A stretch of DNA of 64,000 nucleotides from positions 1 through 64,000 of the forward strand of contig DATENC010000018.1 of NCBI GenBank assembly GCA_035275265.1, in the 5' to 3' direction. Positions 7,889 to 16,666 of this stretch are shown here, piece by piece. A program made the position numbers and the translations under genes. The DNA is from JACQAP01 sp035275265. Its GTDB lineage: Bacteria; Pseudomonadota; Gammaproteobacteria; Burkholderiales; JACQAP01. A model generated the notes under the pieces. The model saw nothing but the letters and a program-made list of their open reading frames with translations, was not told where the DNA came from and made no database searches. Numbering within the stretch: position 1 is the first letter of the stretch; every line of letters begins with the position of its first letter.

Positions 7889-9508
7889 ATGAAGAAAATA
7901 TTACGACGGGGCGGTTGGTTGGTTACGGTGGTTCTACTGTTGTTCTCACTCCCTGTGGCAGCGCAGAAGAAGCCCAATATCCTCGTCATCTTCGGGGACG
8001 ACATCGGCACCTGGAATGTCGGCGCTTACACGCAGGGCATGATGGGGCGCACGCCCAGCATCGACCGCATCGCCAAGGAGGGCATGCTCTTCACCGATCA
8101 CTATGGCCAGCCAAGTTGCACCGCCGGCCGCGCCGCGTTCATCACGGGGCAATTGCCCCTCCGCACCGGCATGACGACCATCGGCATTCCCGGCTCGACG
8201 CGCGGGATTCAGAAATCGGATCCGACGCTGGCCGAAGTCCTCAAAACGCAGGGCTATGCGACCGGTCAGTTCGGCAAGAACCATCTCGGCGACCGCAACG
8301 AATTCCTGCCGACCGTGCACGGTTTTGACGAATGGTTTGGCAACCTCTACCACCTCAACGCGGAAGAAGAACCTGAAGAACTTGACTATCCGGGGCAGAA
8401 GAACCCCGAATACCTGAAGCGGATGGGGCCGCGCGGGGTGCTGCACGCCTGGGCCACGAACGTGGATGACCCGGCGACCGACCCCAAGTTTGGCCGCATG
8501 GGCAAACAGAAAGTCGAGAACACCGGGCCGCTGACGCGCAAGCGCATGGAGACCTTCGACGCCGAGGTGCTCAGCCATACCCTAAAGTGGATGGACGGCG
8601 TGCCGAAGGATAAGCCGTTCTTCCTCTGGTTCAACACCACGGCGATCCATATCCATTCGCACTCGCCGAAAAAATACATCCAGATGGCGGTGGATGAAGG
8701 TCGCGCCGAGGAAGACGTGGTCCGCGCCAAGATGATCGAGCATGACGAGCAAGTGGGCGTGCTCCTCAAGAAGCTCGAGGACCTCGGCGTCGCCGACGAC
8801 ACCATCGTGCTCTACACCACCGACAACGGCAACGAGCTGATGCTCTGGCCGGACGGCGGTTATGCGCCCTTCCGCGGCGAAAAAGGCACCACGTGGGAAG
8901 GCGGTGTGCGCGTGCCGCTGCTGGTCAAGTGGCCCGGGAAGATCAAGCCGGGCAGCGTCTCCAACGGCATCCAGAACCACGAAGACCTCTTTGCTACCCT
9001 CGCGGCAGCGGCCGGCCTGCCCGACCTCAAAAAAGAGTTGCTCTCCGGCAAGAAAATGGGCGACACGACCTTCAAGGTCCACCTTGACGGCTACAACAAT
9101 CTCGCCCATTGGACCGGCGCGAGCGAGAAATCCGCCCGCCGCGAGATTTTCTACTACGACGAGACCGACCTCATGGCCTTGCGCGTGGACGCGTGGAAGA
9201 TGCACATCGGCATGAAGAAGGAAGGAAGTTGGTTCAATCCGAAGACCTACACCAGCATCCCATATCTCTTCAACTTGCTGATGGACCCGCTGGAAAAGAT
9301 GGACCAGGAGTCGCACGAGTGGGGCACCGCATCTCGCCGGTTTTTTGCTTCCAAGCTATGGGCGCTGAACTCGTCCGCGCCGTTCATCGCTGCGCACCTG
9401 AAGAGCCTGATGGAATACCCACCGAGCCAGGGCGCAGACACGTTGAGCATGAAGAAAGCCTTGGACGAGGTCATGAAGAAACTCGAAGCGTCGAGGCCCA
9501 GCAAGTAA
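7889..9508 (+). CDS. Periplasmic arylsulfatase (formylglycine type)
   Basis: A 539-residue sulfatase with a signal peptide ending LPVAAQ. The N-terminal metal-binding segment is NILVIFGDDIGTWN (Asp37, Asp38). The formylglycine motif is C77-T-A-G-R81 in PSCTAGRAAFITGQ, so Cys77 should be oxidised by a maturase or formylglycine-generating enzyme not found in this window. The second metal segment is YTTDNGNELMLWPDGG, followed by FRGEKGTTWEGGVRVPLLVKWPG, a classic sulfatase substrate loop. It hydrolyses sulfate esters of unknown substrate. The ATG follows AAAGGA by 5 bases. Operator copy A lies 83 bases upstream. The HAD-CAP gene starts 71 bases after the stop, with a hairpin between them. Confidence 0.92.
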   Translation: MKKILRRGGWLVTVVLLLFSLPVAAQKKPNILVIFGDDIGTWNVGAYTQGMMGRTPSIDRIAKEGMLFTDHYGQPSCTAGRAAFITGQLPLRTGMTTIGIPGSTRGIQKSDPTLAEVLKTQGYATGQFGKNHLGDRNEFLPTVHGFDEWFGNLYHLNAEEEPEELDYPGQKNPEYLKRMGPRGVLHAWATNVDDPATDPKFGRMGKQKVENTGPLTRKRMETFDAEVLSHTLKWMDGVPKDKPFFLWFNTTAIHIHSHSPKKYIQMAVDEGRAEEDVVRAKMIEHDEQVGVLLKKLEDLGVADDTIVLYTTDNGNELMLWPDGGYAPFRGEKGTTWEGGVRVPLLVKWPGKIKPGSVSNGIQNHEDLFATLAAAAGLPDLKKELLSGKKMGDTTFKVHLDGYNNLAHWTGASEKSARREIFYYDETDLMALRVDAWKMHIGMKKEGSWFNPKTYTSIPYLFNLLMDPLEKMDQESHEWGTASRRFFASKLWALNSSAPFIAAHLKSLMEYPPSQGADTLSMKKALDEVMKKLEASRPSK

Positions 9509-9528
9509 CTCGATTCCTAACCACCGTG

Positions 9529-9558
9529 CCCGCCGTCGAAAGGCGGCGGGACAGTTTT
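9529..9558 (+). terminator. Hairpin with short T run between arylsulfatase and HAD-CAP gene
   Basis: CCCGCCG (9529-9535) pairs with CGGCGGG (9544-9550) around an 8-base loop, followed within 4 bases by TTTT. This resembles a weak intrinsic terminator. It stands between two genes in the same direction, so it could end most sulfatase transcripts or reduce downstream expression. Confidence 0.4.
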
Positions 9559-9579
9559 CTCTGATTTGCGCAAAACGCG

Positions 9580-11829
9580 ATGAAATTGAATGCGACCATT
9601 GCATCTCTCGCCTTCACGCTGGCGCTTCCCGCATTTGCACAAGACCCGCTGCCTTCGTGGAATGACACCGCACCGAAGAAGGCCGTTGTCGCGTTCGTTG
9701 AAAAAGTAACCAAGGAGGGTTCGCTCGACTTTGTCCCGCCCGCGGGGCGCATCGCCACCTTCGACAATGACGGCACACTCTGGGCCGAGCAGCCGCTGTA
9801 TTTCCAATTCCTGTTCGCCATTGAGCGCGTGAAGGCGCTTGCGCCGCAGCACCCGGAATGGAAGGAGAAAGAGCCGTTCGCCTCCCTGCTCAAGGGCGAC
9901 CTCAAGAGCGCGCTCACAGGCGGCGAGCCTGCTATTTTACAGATCGTCATGGCCACGCACGCAGGCATGACGACCGAAGAGTTCGAGAAGACAGTGCGCG
10001 ACTGGATCACCACCGCGAAGCATCCCAAGACCGGGCGGCTTTATTCGGAAATGGTCTATCAGCCGATGCTCGAGCTTCTTGCCTATTTGCGAGCCAATGG
10101 CTTCAAGACGTTCATTGTCTCCGGTGGAGGTGTCGAGTTCATGCGCGTGTTTTCGGAGCAGGTCTATGGCATCCCACCCGAGCAGGTCATTGGCAGCAGC
10201 GGCAAACTGAAGTTCGAAATGCGCGATGGCAAACCCGTGCTCGTGAAGCTGCCTGAAATCGACTTCATCGACGACAAGGCGGGCAAACCTGTGGGTATCC
10301 AGAAGCATGTCGGCCGGCGTCCGCTCCTCGCCTTCGGCAACTCCGATGGTGACTTGCAGATGCTTCAGTGGACTGCTGCGGGTGACGGACCGCGCTTCGC
10401 GGGTATCGTCCATCACACCGACGCCCAGCGCGAATGGGCCTACGACCGCCAGTCAAGCATCGGCCGCTTGGACAAGGGCCTCGACGAAGCGCAGGCCAAG
10501 GGCTGGACCGTCGTGAGCATGAAAGACGATTGGAAGACCATCTTCCCGACAGAAACTTCGAAGAGCCCTGCCAAAGCGGCGATTCGCCACCCGGGTAGTA
10601 CCACCAGTCGCAAAGGAGGAGTGGGGCCGCAGTCGAGTGGCGGCGCTCCTGCTGACGGAGCCGCGGTTCGCTCGCCTGGATCGGGAAATGCCGGCCAGCA
10701 GGCCACGACTCGGCGCGTTAACGGATCGCAAATTCAGCTTGACCCCTTGCAGGTCCCGGTATTGGAGCGCGTCAACTACCACCGCACGTTAGCGGGAGTG
10801 GCTCCGGTCGCGGCCGAGCCCAGGCTTCTGAGGGCGGCGCAGTCGCACACGAGTTATCTCGACAGCGCGAACCAGATGGGACATTACGAGGATAAGAATA
10901 CGAATCCCTATTACACGGGGAACAGTCCATTCGACCGCATCGACGCTGCGCACTACGACTATGCCGAGGCCGGTGAGGTGGTTGCGCGCCAGTCCTCGGT
11001 GCACCCGGCCGATGCTGTAGACGCGCTCGTGATGGCGATATATCACCGCTTCATCATCCTCTCGAACGACTTCGTGCACGCAGGACCGGGGGTGACCTTG
11101 AAGGCGCATCAAGGTGCCGAGGAATTGAACGTCACGGTCGACTTCGGCGCGGAGGTGCTTCCTCCAGCCTCTTCGCCCACGGTGTTGACGGTGTATCCGG
11201 CGGATGGCCAGACGGGGGTTCCCGTCGATTTCAACCCGACGGAGGAAGAGCCCAACCCGTTGCCAGGCCCCACGCTGGTCGGCTACCCGGTGTCGATTCA
11301 GGTTGACGCACGCCATGCGTTCGCGTTGACCGCATTCGAATTGTACGAGCTAACGCCATCCAGTCCTCGGCGCGCGCTCGATGTGAAACTACTCACTCAT
11401 GACGTGGACGCGGAAACGCCGGCGCACGCTGCAGCGCTGATCCCTCTTGCGCCGTTGGTGCCATCGACGACCTATCAATTGGCATTCTCGGGATCCGTCA
11501 ATGGCGTGCCGGTGTCAAAGACGTGGCAGTTCACGACCGCCTCGCAGAATGCAGTCACCATCAGTTTTGCATCACCCAGCGTGGCGCCAGGAGGTATCCA
11601 GAAAGTCACGCTCGACGGTCTCGACGTCGAGAGGGGCCCTTACTACTTGTGCTACACGCCGTCGCGGCTGGTGAAGTCGCTGATGCACGAGACCGAAACT
11701 CAGATTGCCATCAAGACTGGCACCGAGTGCGACCCTGGCAATTCCTGCCAGGTCACGATTTCGGTCGCGTACGGGTCGTGCGCAAAGCCATTTGCACGCG
11801 GCACGTTCACCATAGTCCAACAGGAGTGA
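9580..11829 (+). CDS. Exported HAD phosphatase fused to CAP/SCP domain and Ig-like domain
   Basis: A 749-residue protein with a signal peptide ending PAFA. Residues about 22-325 form a HAD phosphatase: nucleophile motif D62-N-D64-G-T, the sugar or phosphate loop SGGGVEFMRVF (181-191) and acidic motif GNSDGDLQML (253-262). A paralogue of the same length and motifs stands alone at 56372-57376. Residues about 328-390 are a Ser/Gly/Pro/Ala-rich linker. Residues about 395-525 are a CAP/SCP domain (VNYHRTLAGVAPVAAEPRLL, SHTSYLDSANQMGHYED), and about 530-660 an Ig-like module (VLTVYPADGQTGVPVDFNP). The C-terminus is a further beta region with two Cys pairs. The reading frame is continuous. The combination is unusual. 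Probably co-transcribed with the arylsulfatase. Substrate unknown. Confidence 0.85.
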   Translation: MKLNATIASLAFTLALPAFAQDPLPSWNDTAPKKAVVAFVEKVTKEGSLDFVPPAGRIATFDNDGTLWAEQPLYFQFLFAIERVKALAPQHPEWKEKEPFASLLKGDLKSALTGGEPAILQIVMATHAGMTTEEFEKTVRDWITTAKHPKTGRLYSEMVYQPMLELLAYLRANGFKTFIVSGGGVEFMRVFSEQVYGIPPEQVIGSSGKLKFEMRDGKPVLVKLPEIDFIDDKAGKPVGIQKHVGRRPLLAFGNSDGDLQMLQWTAAGDGPRFAGIVHHTDAQREWAYDRQSSIGRLDKGLDEAQAKGWTVVSMKDDWKTIFPTETSKSPAKAAIRHPGSTTSRKGGVGPQSSGGAPADGAAVRSPGSGNAGQQATTRRVNGSQIQLDPLQVPVLERVNYHRTLAGVAPVAAEPRLLRAAQSHTSYLDSANQMGHYEDKNTNPYYTGNSPFDRIDAAHYDYAEAGEVVARQSSVHPADAVDALVMAIYHRFIILSNDFVHAGPGVTLKAHQGAEELNVTVDFGAEVLPPASSPTVLTVYPADGQTGVPVDFNPTEEEPNPLPGPTLVGYPVSIQVDARHAFALTAFELYELTPSSPRRALDVKLLTHDVDAETPAHAAALIPLAPLVPSTTYQLAFSGSVNGVPVSKTWQFTTASQNAVTISFASPSVAPGGIQKVTLDGLDVERGPYYLCYTPSRLVKSLMHETETQIAIKTGTECDPGNSCQVTISVAYGSCAKPFARGTFTIVQQE

Positions 11830-11931
11830 TGATTGCGTCGGCGAGAGGAGCCGGCTAGGACACGTTGGCGAGTTGACGCACCGCGCTTGAAGGATAGAAA
11901 CGCATTCCGGGCGCGCCGCCGGCGCGCTCGC

Positions 11932-12567
11932 TCAATACTTCGAGCCGCCCGCGCTCTCGCCACGGATCAGGCCCTCTTTCTTCATCGCCGCGATGACCGG
12001 CTTGGCGAAGCCCTCGGTAGCGGCGCGGATGTTGTTTGACTCCTCGCTCCGGGTCATGCCGGACCATACCGGCTCCGGATGCTCCGCCGCAAACAGCGTG
12101 GTTTCTGAAACGACGTAGTGGAACTCCTGTACAGCCACCGGTTCGTAGTAACCCATCCAGGCGCCACCGTAATAGCCGGACATGCTAGTGCGGCGATACG
12201 CACCAAGCGCGGAGGGTGTAACCGTCGTGTCGGTCTGCCTCTCCACCATGCGCGTGATCAGAACGGCGTCTGCACCGGACTGCTTGACCGCGGCGCGCAG
12301 TTTGTCTTCCGGCATCTGGCCGTCTTCCGGGACTACGGTGTAGCTCGGCACCGCCTCCGCGCCGTTGGCCCTGAGGATTTCCGCGAACGTGTCCTCGAAA
12401 GTACGCCGTACGCCCGCCTGGTTGGAAATGCCGACCACCATGATTTTCTTCACCGGTCCGCCGTGGTACTGCGGGTCCTTCCAGGTATTGGTCAGTTCGG
12501 TGGTGGCGCAGCCGCACAGCGCGGTGAGCAGGACCGCTGCAACAAGCGGGATTCGAAGTGTACTCAT
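11932..12567 (-). CDS. Lipoprotein of unknown function
   Basis: A 211-residue lipoprotein with signal sequence ending LTALCGC (Cys20). The mature protein starts with a TNTWKDPQYHGGPVKKIMVVGISNQ-type strand. It continues with RRTFEDTFAEILRANGAEAVPSYTVVP and then GADAVLITRMVERQ, a Rossmann-like alternation common to a widespread family of proteobacterial putative lipoproteins of unknown function. A Tyr/Gly-rich insert (SGYYGGAWMGYYEP) follows, then a conserved-looking VVSETTLFAAEHPEPVWSG. No catalytic motif is evident; a periplasmic envelope role is inferred. It converges on the HAD-CAP gene. A GC-rich hairpin (GCGCGCC / GGCGCGC, 11911-11927) sits just after its stop, without a T run. Confidence 0.75.
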   Translation of the reverse strand: MSTLRIPLVAAVLLTALCGCATTELTNTWKDPQYHGGPVKKIMVVGISNQAGVRRTFEDTFAEILRANGAEAVPSYTVVPEDGQMPEDKLRAAVKQSGADAVLITRMVERQTDTTVTPSALGAYRRTSMSGYYGGAWMGYYEPVAVQEFHYVVSETTLFAAEHPEPVWSGMTRSEESNNIRAATEGFAKPVIAAMKKEGLIRGESAGGSKY

Positions 12568-12828
12568 GATAATCGTGACCCCTGTTCGGATGAGTGACTA
12601 CGGCTTAAGAGACAGAACCATGACAAGCCCGCTGCGTAGCGGTGGGAGGCGGGATGGAACGACAACCGTGCACGGAACATTATAGACGGGTATATTTCAC
12701 GACTTCAATTGATTCCGAAAAGCATGCGTCCGCAGTGCAAGTTCTGCGATGTCGTCGTGTCCGTCAAAACAGGCACAGATCGCGGGACCATGTTGAAGAC
12801 TCTTGTCCACTAAGGAAATGCGCAACTC

Positions 12829-13764
12829 ATGAAACCCGATCTTCTTTTGATCTGCCCGCTATTTCCCGCCACCATGGCACAACTGGATGCGGCCTATACT
12901 GTGCATCGCCATTACGAAGCGGCCGACAAGGACGCCTTCATCGCCGGCCTCGCCGATCGCGTGCAGGCCGCAGCGACCGCCGGCCACGTGGGCATGAGCG
13001 TGGAGTTGATGAACCGCCTGCCGAAACTGAAGATCATTTCCTGTTTCGGTGTCGGCGTGGACGGCATTGACGTGGCGGCTGCGCGCAAACTCGGGATTGC
13101 CGTGACCAATACCCCGGATGTGCTTACGGAGTGCGTTGCCGACAACGCGTGGGCGCTGATCCTCGGCACCATGCGGCGCACCGTCTTCAACGATAAATTC
13201 GTCCGTGACGGGAACTGGCTCAAGGGCCATGCGCCGCTGGCTCAGAAGGTGTCCGGCAATCGCATCGGTATCATCGGCCTGGGCCGCATCGGCAAGGCCA
13301 TCGCCCGGCGTGCGGAAGCATTCGGGATGAAGATCGGATATCACAGCCGTCATCGCCAGCCTGACCTGACTTACGACTACTACGACAAGGCGCTGGACCT
13401 TGCGGGCGCCGTCAAGATACTGGTGCTGTCCTGCCCGGGCGGCAAGGAGACCGAGCGCATCGTCAGCCGCGAAGTCATTGAGGCTCTCGGCAAGGACGGA
13501 TATCTCATCAACGTTTCGCGCGGCTCCACGGTGGATGAACCCGCGCTGGTCGATGCGCTGGTCGGCGGCCGCCTCGGTGGCGCGGGGCTCGATGTGTTCG
13601 AGGCCGAACCGAAGGTTCCCGAAGCCCTCATCAAGCTCGACAATGTCGTGCTGCAGCCGCATGTCTCGAGCGGCACGGTGGCGACACGCACTGCGATGGG
13701 CCAACTGGTTGTCGATAATCTTGCAGCATTTTTTTCCCGAAAGCCGTTGCTGACGCAAGTCTAG
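12829..13764 (+). CDS. D-isomer-specific 2-hydroxyacid dehydrogenase (hydroxypyruvate/glyoxylate reductase-like)
   Basis: A 311-residue cytoplasmic NAD(P)-dependent enzyme. The nucleotide-binding motif is G150-L-G152-R-I-G155, in GIIGLGRIGKAIARR. The catalytic triad of the family is visible: Arg231 (NVSRGSTVDE), Glu260 (DVFEAEP) and His278 (LQPHVSSGT). The substrate-loop motif FGVGVDGID near 73-81 is typical of hydroxypyruvate/glyoxylate reductases of the GhrB/GRHPR branch, which reduce 2-keto acids to D-2-hydroxy acids. Substrate cannot be fixed from sequence. The ATG follows AAGGAA by about 10 bases. A cupin gene starts 71 bases after the stop and is probably co-transcribed. Confidence 0.88.
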   Translation: MKPDLLLICPLFPATMAQLDAAYTVHRHYEAADKDAFIAGLADRVQAAATAGHVGMSVELMNRLPKLKIISCFGVGVDGIDVAAARKLGIAVTNTPDVLTECVADNAWALILGTMRRTVFNDKFVRDGNWLKGHAPLAQKVSGNRIGIIGLGRIGKAIARRAEAFGMKIGYHSRHRQPDLTYDYYDKALDLAGAVKILVLSCPGGKETERIVSREVIEALGKDGYLINVSRGSTVDEPALVDALVGGRLGGAGLDVFEAEPKVPEALIKLDNVVLQPHVSSGTVATRTAMGQLVVDNLAAFFSRKPLLTQV

Positions 13765-13795
13765 TATGGCGCCGGTTCTCGCCGGGTTTTCAGCC

Positions 13796-13819
13796 ACGAA
13801 TTTGCGGAACAGGACACTA
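13796..13819 (+). repeat. 24-bp dispersed repeat, copy 1
   Basis: This intergenic copy matches 27156-27179 at 23 of 24 positions; the shared core includes GCGGAACAGGACACTA. It sits between the dehydrogenase stop and the cupin ribosome site. No function is known to me. Confidence 0.6.
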
Positions 13820-13835
13820 CCCAAGGAGGATGATC

Positions 13836-14207
13836 GTGAGCGCACGCACGCCCGACTGGAAAGACGAAAGCAAGTTGAAGCCGCTTTCGTCACGCTATGT
13901 CAAGACGGACGCTCTGCCGTGGAAAAAAACGGCCTTTCCCGGAGTGGAGATCAAAGTGCTGCTGGAAGACAAGGACACCGGTTTGCTGACGTCGCTCACG
14001 CGCATGGCACCGGGCGCAGTGTTGCCGCTGCACGAACACGCCGACGTGGAACAGACCTACGTGATCAAAGGACGTCTGGTGGACGACGAGGGCGAGGTCA
14101 CGGTCGGAGAATATGTCTGGCGGCCGAAGGGCAGTACGCACGTCGCAACGGCACCGGAAGGCGCGTTGCTGCTGGGAATGTTCCTGCGGCCGAACCGCTT
14201 TCTCTGA
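13836..14207 (+). CDS. Cupin-domain protein (ChrR-like)
   Basis: A 123-residue single-domain cupin. The metal-binding first motif is seen in PGAVLPLHEHADVEQTYVIKG (His, His, Glu) and the second in EYVWRPKGSTHVATAPEG. The overall pattern resembles ChrR-type cupins and small sugar- or acid-binding cupins. There is no DNA-binding domain, so it is not a full anti-sigma factor. An ATG at 13830 overlaps the AGGAGGA ribosome site, so the GTG at 13836, 6 bases after AGGAGG, is the more likely start. It follows the 2-hydroxyacid dehydrogenase on the same strand. Enzymatic role unknown. Confidence 0.78.
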   Translation: MSARTPDWKDESKLKPLSSRYVKTDALPWKKTAFPGVEIKVLLEDKDTGLLTSLTRMAPGAVLPLHEHADVEQTYVIKGRLVDDEGEVTVGEYVWRPKGSTHVATAPEGALLLGMFLRPNRFL

Positions 14208-14277
14208 CTATCGGCGCCGACCTGCGAACTTTCCCGCCGGCGCAATCGAACCTTCGGGCGTCCCAACATCTGTTGCT

Positions 14278-15264
14278 TCATTGGCCGGGTTCGACGGCAT
14301 TAAACGCCTCGAACGGCGGCATGAAGCGCACGGTCACGCCGTCCGCCTCGGCTAGCTTGAGCAACATCTGCATGCCGCGCTCGAAGTCATCCATCAACAA
14401 AGGCATCGGGAGCAATCCCCCGTCGAGCGGGCGCATGAAATCGTCCCAGTGGATCGGGATGATAAGCTTCGCACCCGTGGTCTTCACCACTTCCCGCCAG
14501 TAGTCGCGTACGAATATCTCGGTTTGCTTTCCGAGCGGGGCGATGCCGAGGAAGACGGCATCCGCCCTCACGTTTCTGAAGAGGCCGGGCGCGAAGTTCG
14601 CACTGGCCTGGATCAGGATCGTCCCCAGGTCGTGGCGCAGCAGGAACGCGTAGTTGCCGCCTTCCTTGTAAGCGCTACCCTTGACCGGCGGCCGCAGCGG
14701 CTCGGTGATTTCGCCCGTATACAGCGGATTCGGTGAGTGCGGCGACTCAAAGATCTCGATCGTGAAGCGACCGAATTTCAGGGTATCGCCGTGCTTGACG
14801 ATGCGGATCCGGTCGTTCGCGAGGCCGTGACCCCGGCCAATGTTGGCGGTGGATGCCGAGCCCACCAGCAATGCCCCGGTGCGCTCGGCCACAGCCGCGG
14901 AATCCATGGAATGATCGTAATGCGAGTGAGCCACCAGTATGGCGGCGAGCTTCGACACCGCGCCCCTTTTCAACGCCGTGTCGATCCGTGCGGGATCGGG
15001 CGCGATCTTGCTGAAGAAAAACTGCATGGGGCCGGGGCGCGAGAAGAACCCATCGGTCATTACGGCCGTCTCGCCGTCGTCGATCTGGATCGTCGTCACT
15101 CCAAAGTAGCGTGCACGAAGTCCGCCGCTCGGGAGCGGCACTGGCCTCATCTCGAGTGATGCATAAGGCGCCAGAGAAGGATGCGAAAGCAGTCGGTAGG
15201 CGATCGCCGCTCCGCCGGCGACGATGACGGCCAGAACGATTAACGACGCGCGTGCCTTCGACAT
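14278..15264 (-). CDS. Membrane-anchored metallo-beta-lactamase-fold hydrolase
   Basis: A 328-residue protein with an N-terminal hydrophobic helix (about 8-24) serving as anchor or signal. The metal motif H113-S-H115-Y-D117-H118 (AHSHYDHSMD) is intact. Later metal ligands are probably the His of FESPHSPNP and the His of IPIHWDDF. The pattern recalls UlaG/NAPE-PLD-like L-ascorbate or phosphodiesterase members of the fold; hydrolytic substrate unknown. It converges on the cupin gene. Upstream on the same strand is a small gene (15325-15579), about 60 bases away, so the two may be co-transcribed. No strong ribosome site is seen. Confidence 0.82.
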   Translation of the reverse strand: MSKARASLIVLAVIVAGGAAIAYRLLSHPSLAPYASLEMRPVPLPSGGLRARYFGVTTIQIDDGETAVMTDGFFSRPGPMQFFFSKIAPDPARIDTALKRGAVSKLAAILVAHSHYDHSMDSAAVAERTGALLVGSASTANIGRGHGLANDRIRIVKHGDTLKFGRFTIEIFESPHSPNPLYTGEITEPLRPPVKGSAYKEGGNYAFLLRHDLGTILIQASANFAPGLFRNVRADAVFLGIAPLGKQTEIFVRDYWREVVKTTGAKLIIPIHWDDFMRPLDGGLLPMPLLMDDFERGMQMLLKLAEADGVTVRFMPPFEAFNAVEPGQ

Positions 15265-15324
15265 CTCGGATTCGCTTCTGCAGCTCCCCCATCGGGTCGA
15301 TAGGCTGGCGCGACGGCTGGCACC

Positions 15325-15579
15325 TCACTCGCGCAGCGTTGCGCCGCGGATTGTATTCTTCGGTACGTCTCCGGCTGCCGGAAAAGCCGAGATGTAGCGG
15401 ATATTGTCAAAGGGTACGAAGTACAGCGCGCCGTCGGACTCGACCATAAGCAAGCGTTCCGAAAGGATTTCCCTTGTCATGATCTGGCGGGCGTATTTAT
15501 TGTCCGCCTGCTTCGGAAATTCGAATCCCAGCGATGTTCCGTCGGTGAAGTGAATGGTGATGCCGCTGTCGTGCTTCAT
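15325..15579 (-). CDS. Small hypothetical cytoplasmic protein (84 aa)
   Basis: The frame is open further upstream, but ATG 15579 follows AGGAGA and gives a clean start: MKHDSGITIHFTDGTSLGFE. The product is a small mostly beta protein with a repeated strand-turn pattern (ITIHFTDGTSLGFEFPKQ, then ERLLMVESDGALYFVPFDNI). It ends in a flexible tail. No signal peptide or catalytic motif is seen. The fold recalls small beta-barrel proteins of unknown function; I do not recognise a specific family. It lies between the amino-acid binding protein and the MBL hydrolase on the same strand. Confidence 0.6.
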   Translation of the reverse strand: MKHDSGITIHFTDGTSLGFEFPKQADNKYARQIMTREILSERLLMVESDGALYFVPFDNIRYISAFPAAGDVPKNTIRGATLRE

Positions 15580-15679
15580 GGCTTGTCTCTCCTTGATTCG
15601 TGAGCCGGAAATCCCGACATCGTTGAGAACTGGAAATTCTGCCTCGCGCGCTTGCCGCGGCGCGCGTGGAGCAAGGCCC

Positions 15680-16546
15680 TTACTCGGGTATTCCGTTGAT
15701 CGCAAACATTGCCTTCAGCAGTGATGTGGGCTTGCCTAGCTTGCCGAACCACCGATCGTAGATGTCGATTATCTGTCCCGTACGATAAAGGCGCGCCAGC
15801 ACCTGGTTCACGGCTTGTTTGAAGTCCGCATCGTTGCGCCGGAGGGTCAATCCATAAGGCTCGTAGGAAAAATTCTGCTCTGAGAGCGTCAACTGCAATT
15901 GATCCCGGACGACGAGCGCAAGCCCGATGAGGACGGTTTGATCGGCGGCATACGCGTCCGCTTTTCCCTGTGCGACGGCGTTCAGGCCCTCAAGATGCTC
16001 CTTGACCAGCACGATCTCGGCCTTGATGGCGTCCTTCTTGAGCGCGTCGGACAGTGCTCTGTCTGTGGTCGTGCCGACGATCACAGCTATTTTCTTGCCG
16101 GCCAGGTCGGCGAGACCGCCGCGGGGCTGGCCGGCTTTGACCATGAAATTGCCGCCGTCCAGCCAGGTCATGAGACTGAAATCGACGATTTTCTGGCGCG
16201 AGACGGTGATGGTCGAGATGCCGCACTCCAGATCGATGGTGCCGTTGGTCACCATCTCGAAGCGATTGACCAATGTGATGGGAACCCATTTGACCTCCAG
16301 ATCTTTGAGCCCCAATTGCTGCTCGATCCCGGCTGCCACTTTTTGGCACAGCTCGACGGAGTATCCCGCCGGGTTCTTTTGCTCGTCGGCAAAGGAGAAC
16401 GGGAGCGACTCGGCCAGATAGCCCAGCTTGATGGATTTGGTTTCCTGGATTTTCTTGAGCGTGTTCTGGATCTGCTGCGCACCGCAAGTGCCTGGCAGCC
16501 ACAGGGACAAGGCGAGAGCGAGGAACGAAAGCAACAATCTTTTCAT
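15680..16546 (-). CDS. Periplasmic amino-acid-type ABC substrate-binding protein (SBP family 3)
   Basis: A 288-residue protein with signal peptide ending GTCGA. The mature protein has family 3 binding-protein marks: IKLGYLAESLPFSFADEQ, then PAGYSVELCQKVAAGIEQQL, then GTIDLECGISTITVSRQKIVDFS, then GKKIAVIVGTTTDRAL, ending with IYDRWFGKLGKP. The segment with ECGISTIT and DFSLM resembles glutamate/aspartate binding proteins (GltI-like). No ABC permease or ATPase gene is adjacent, so it is an orphan or uses a distant transporter. A GGAGA ribosome site precedes the ATG. The aspartate module elsewhere in the window makes an acidic amino-acid ligand plausible, but that is inference. Confidence 0.88.
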   Translation of the reverse strand: MKRLLLSFLALALSLWLPGTCGAQQIQNTLKKIQETKSIKLGYLAESLPFSFADEQKNPAGYSVELCQKVAAGIEQQLGLKDLEVKWVPITLVNRFEMVTNGTIDLECGISTITVSRQKIVDFSLMTWLDGGNFMVKAGQPRGGLADLAGKKIAVIVGTTTDRALSDALKKDAIKAEIVLVKEHLEGLNAVAQGKADAYAADQTVLIGLALVVRDQLQLTLSEQNFSYEPYGLTLRRNDADFKQAVNQVLARLYRTGQIIDIYDRWFGKLGKPTSLLKAMFAINGIPE

Positions 16547-16588
16547 CTAGGTCTCCGGAAAAAGGTTGGAAAACGCTGGGTTTGATGG

Positions 16589-16602
16589 CCCCCTCGAGGG
16601 GG
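16589..16602. repeat. Perfect 14-base palindrome CCCCCTCGAGGGGG
   Basis: An exact inverted repeat in the gap between the genes starting at 16546 and ending at 16667 (both leftward). It is not followed by a T run. It may be a short dispersed palindromic element or a processing hairpin; only one copy is present here. Confidence 0.4.
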
Positions 16603-16666
16603 AAGGGGTAGCAAGGGTTGGCTGTGCTTTCCTAGGCGGAAAGCACGCTGGCGATGTGTCGTCCGG

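Noticed and set aside
11911..11927. GC-rich hairpin (GCGCGCC / GGCGCGC) between convergent genes as terminator
   Set aside because: No T run on either strand; could be structure only, so it is mentioned with the adjacent gene and not listed as a terminator.
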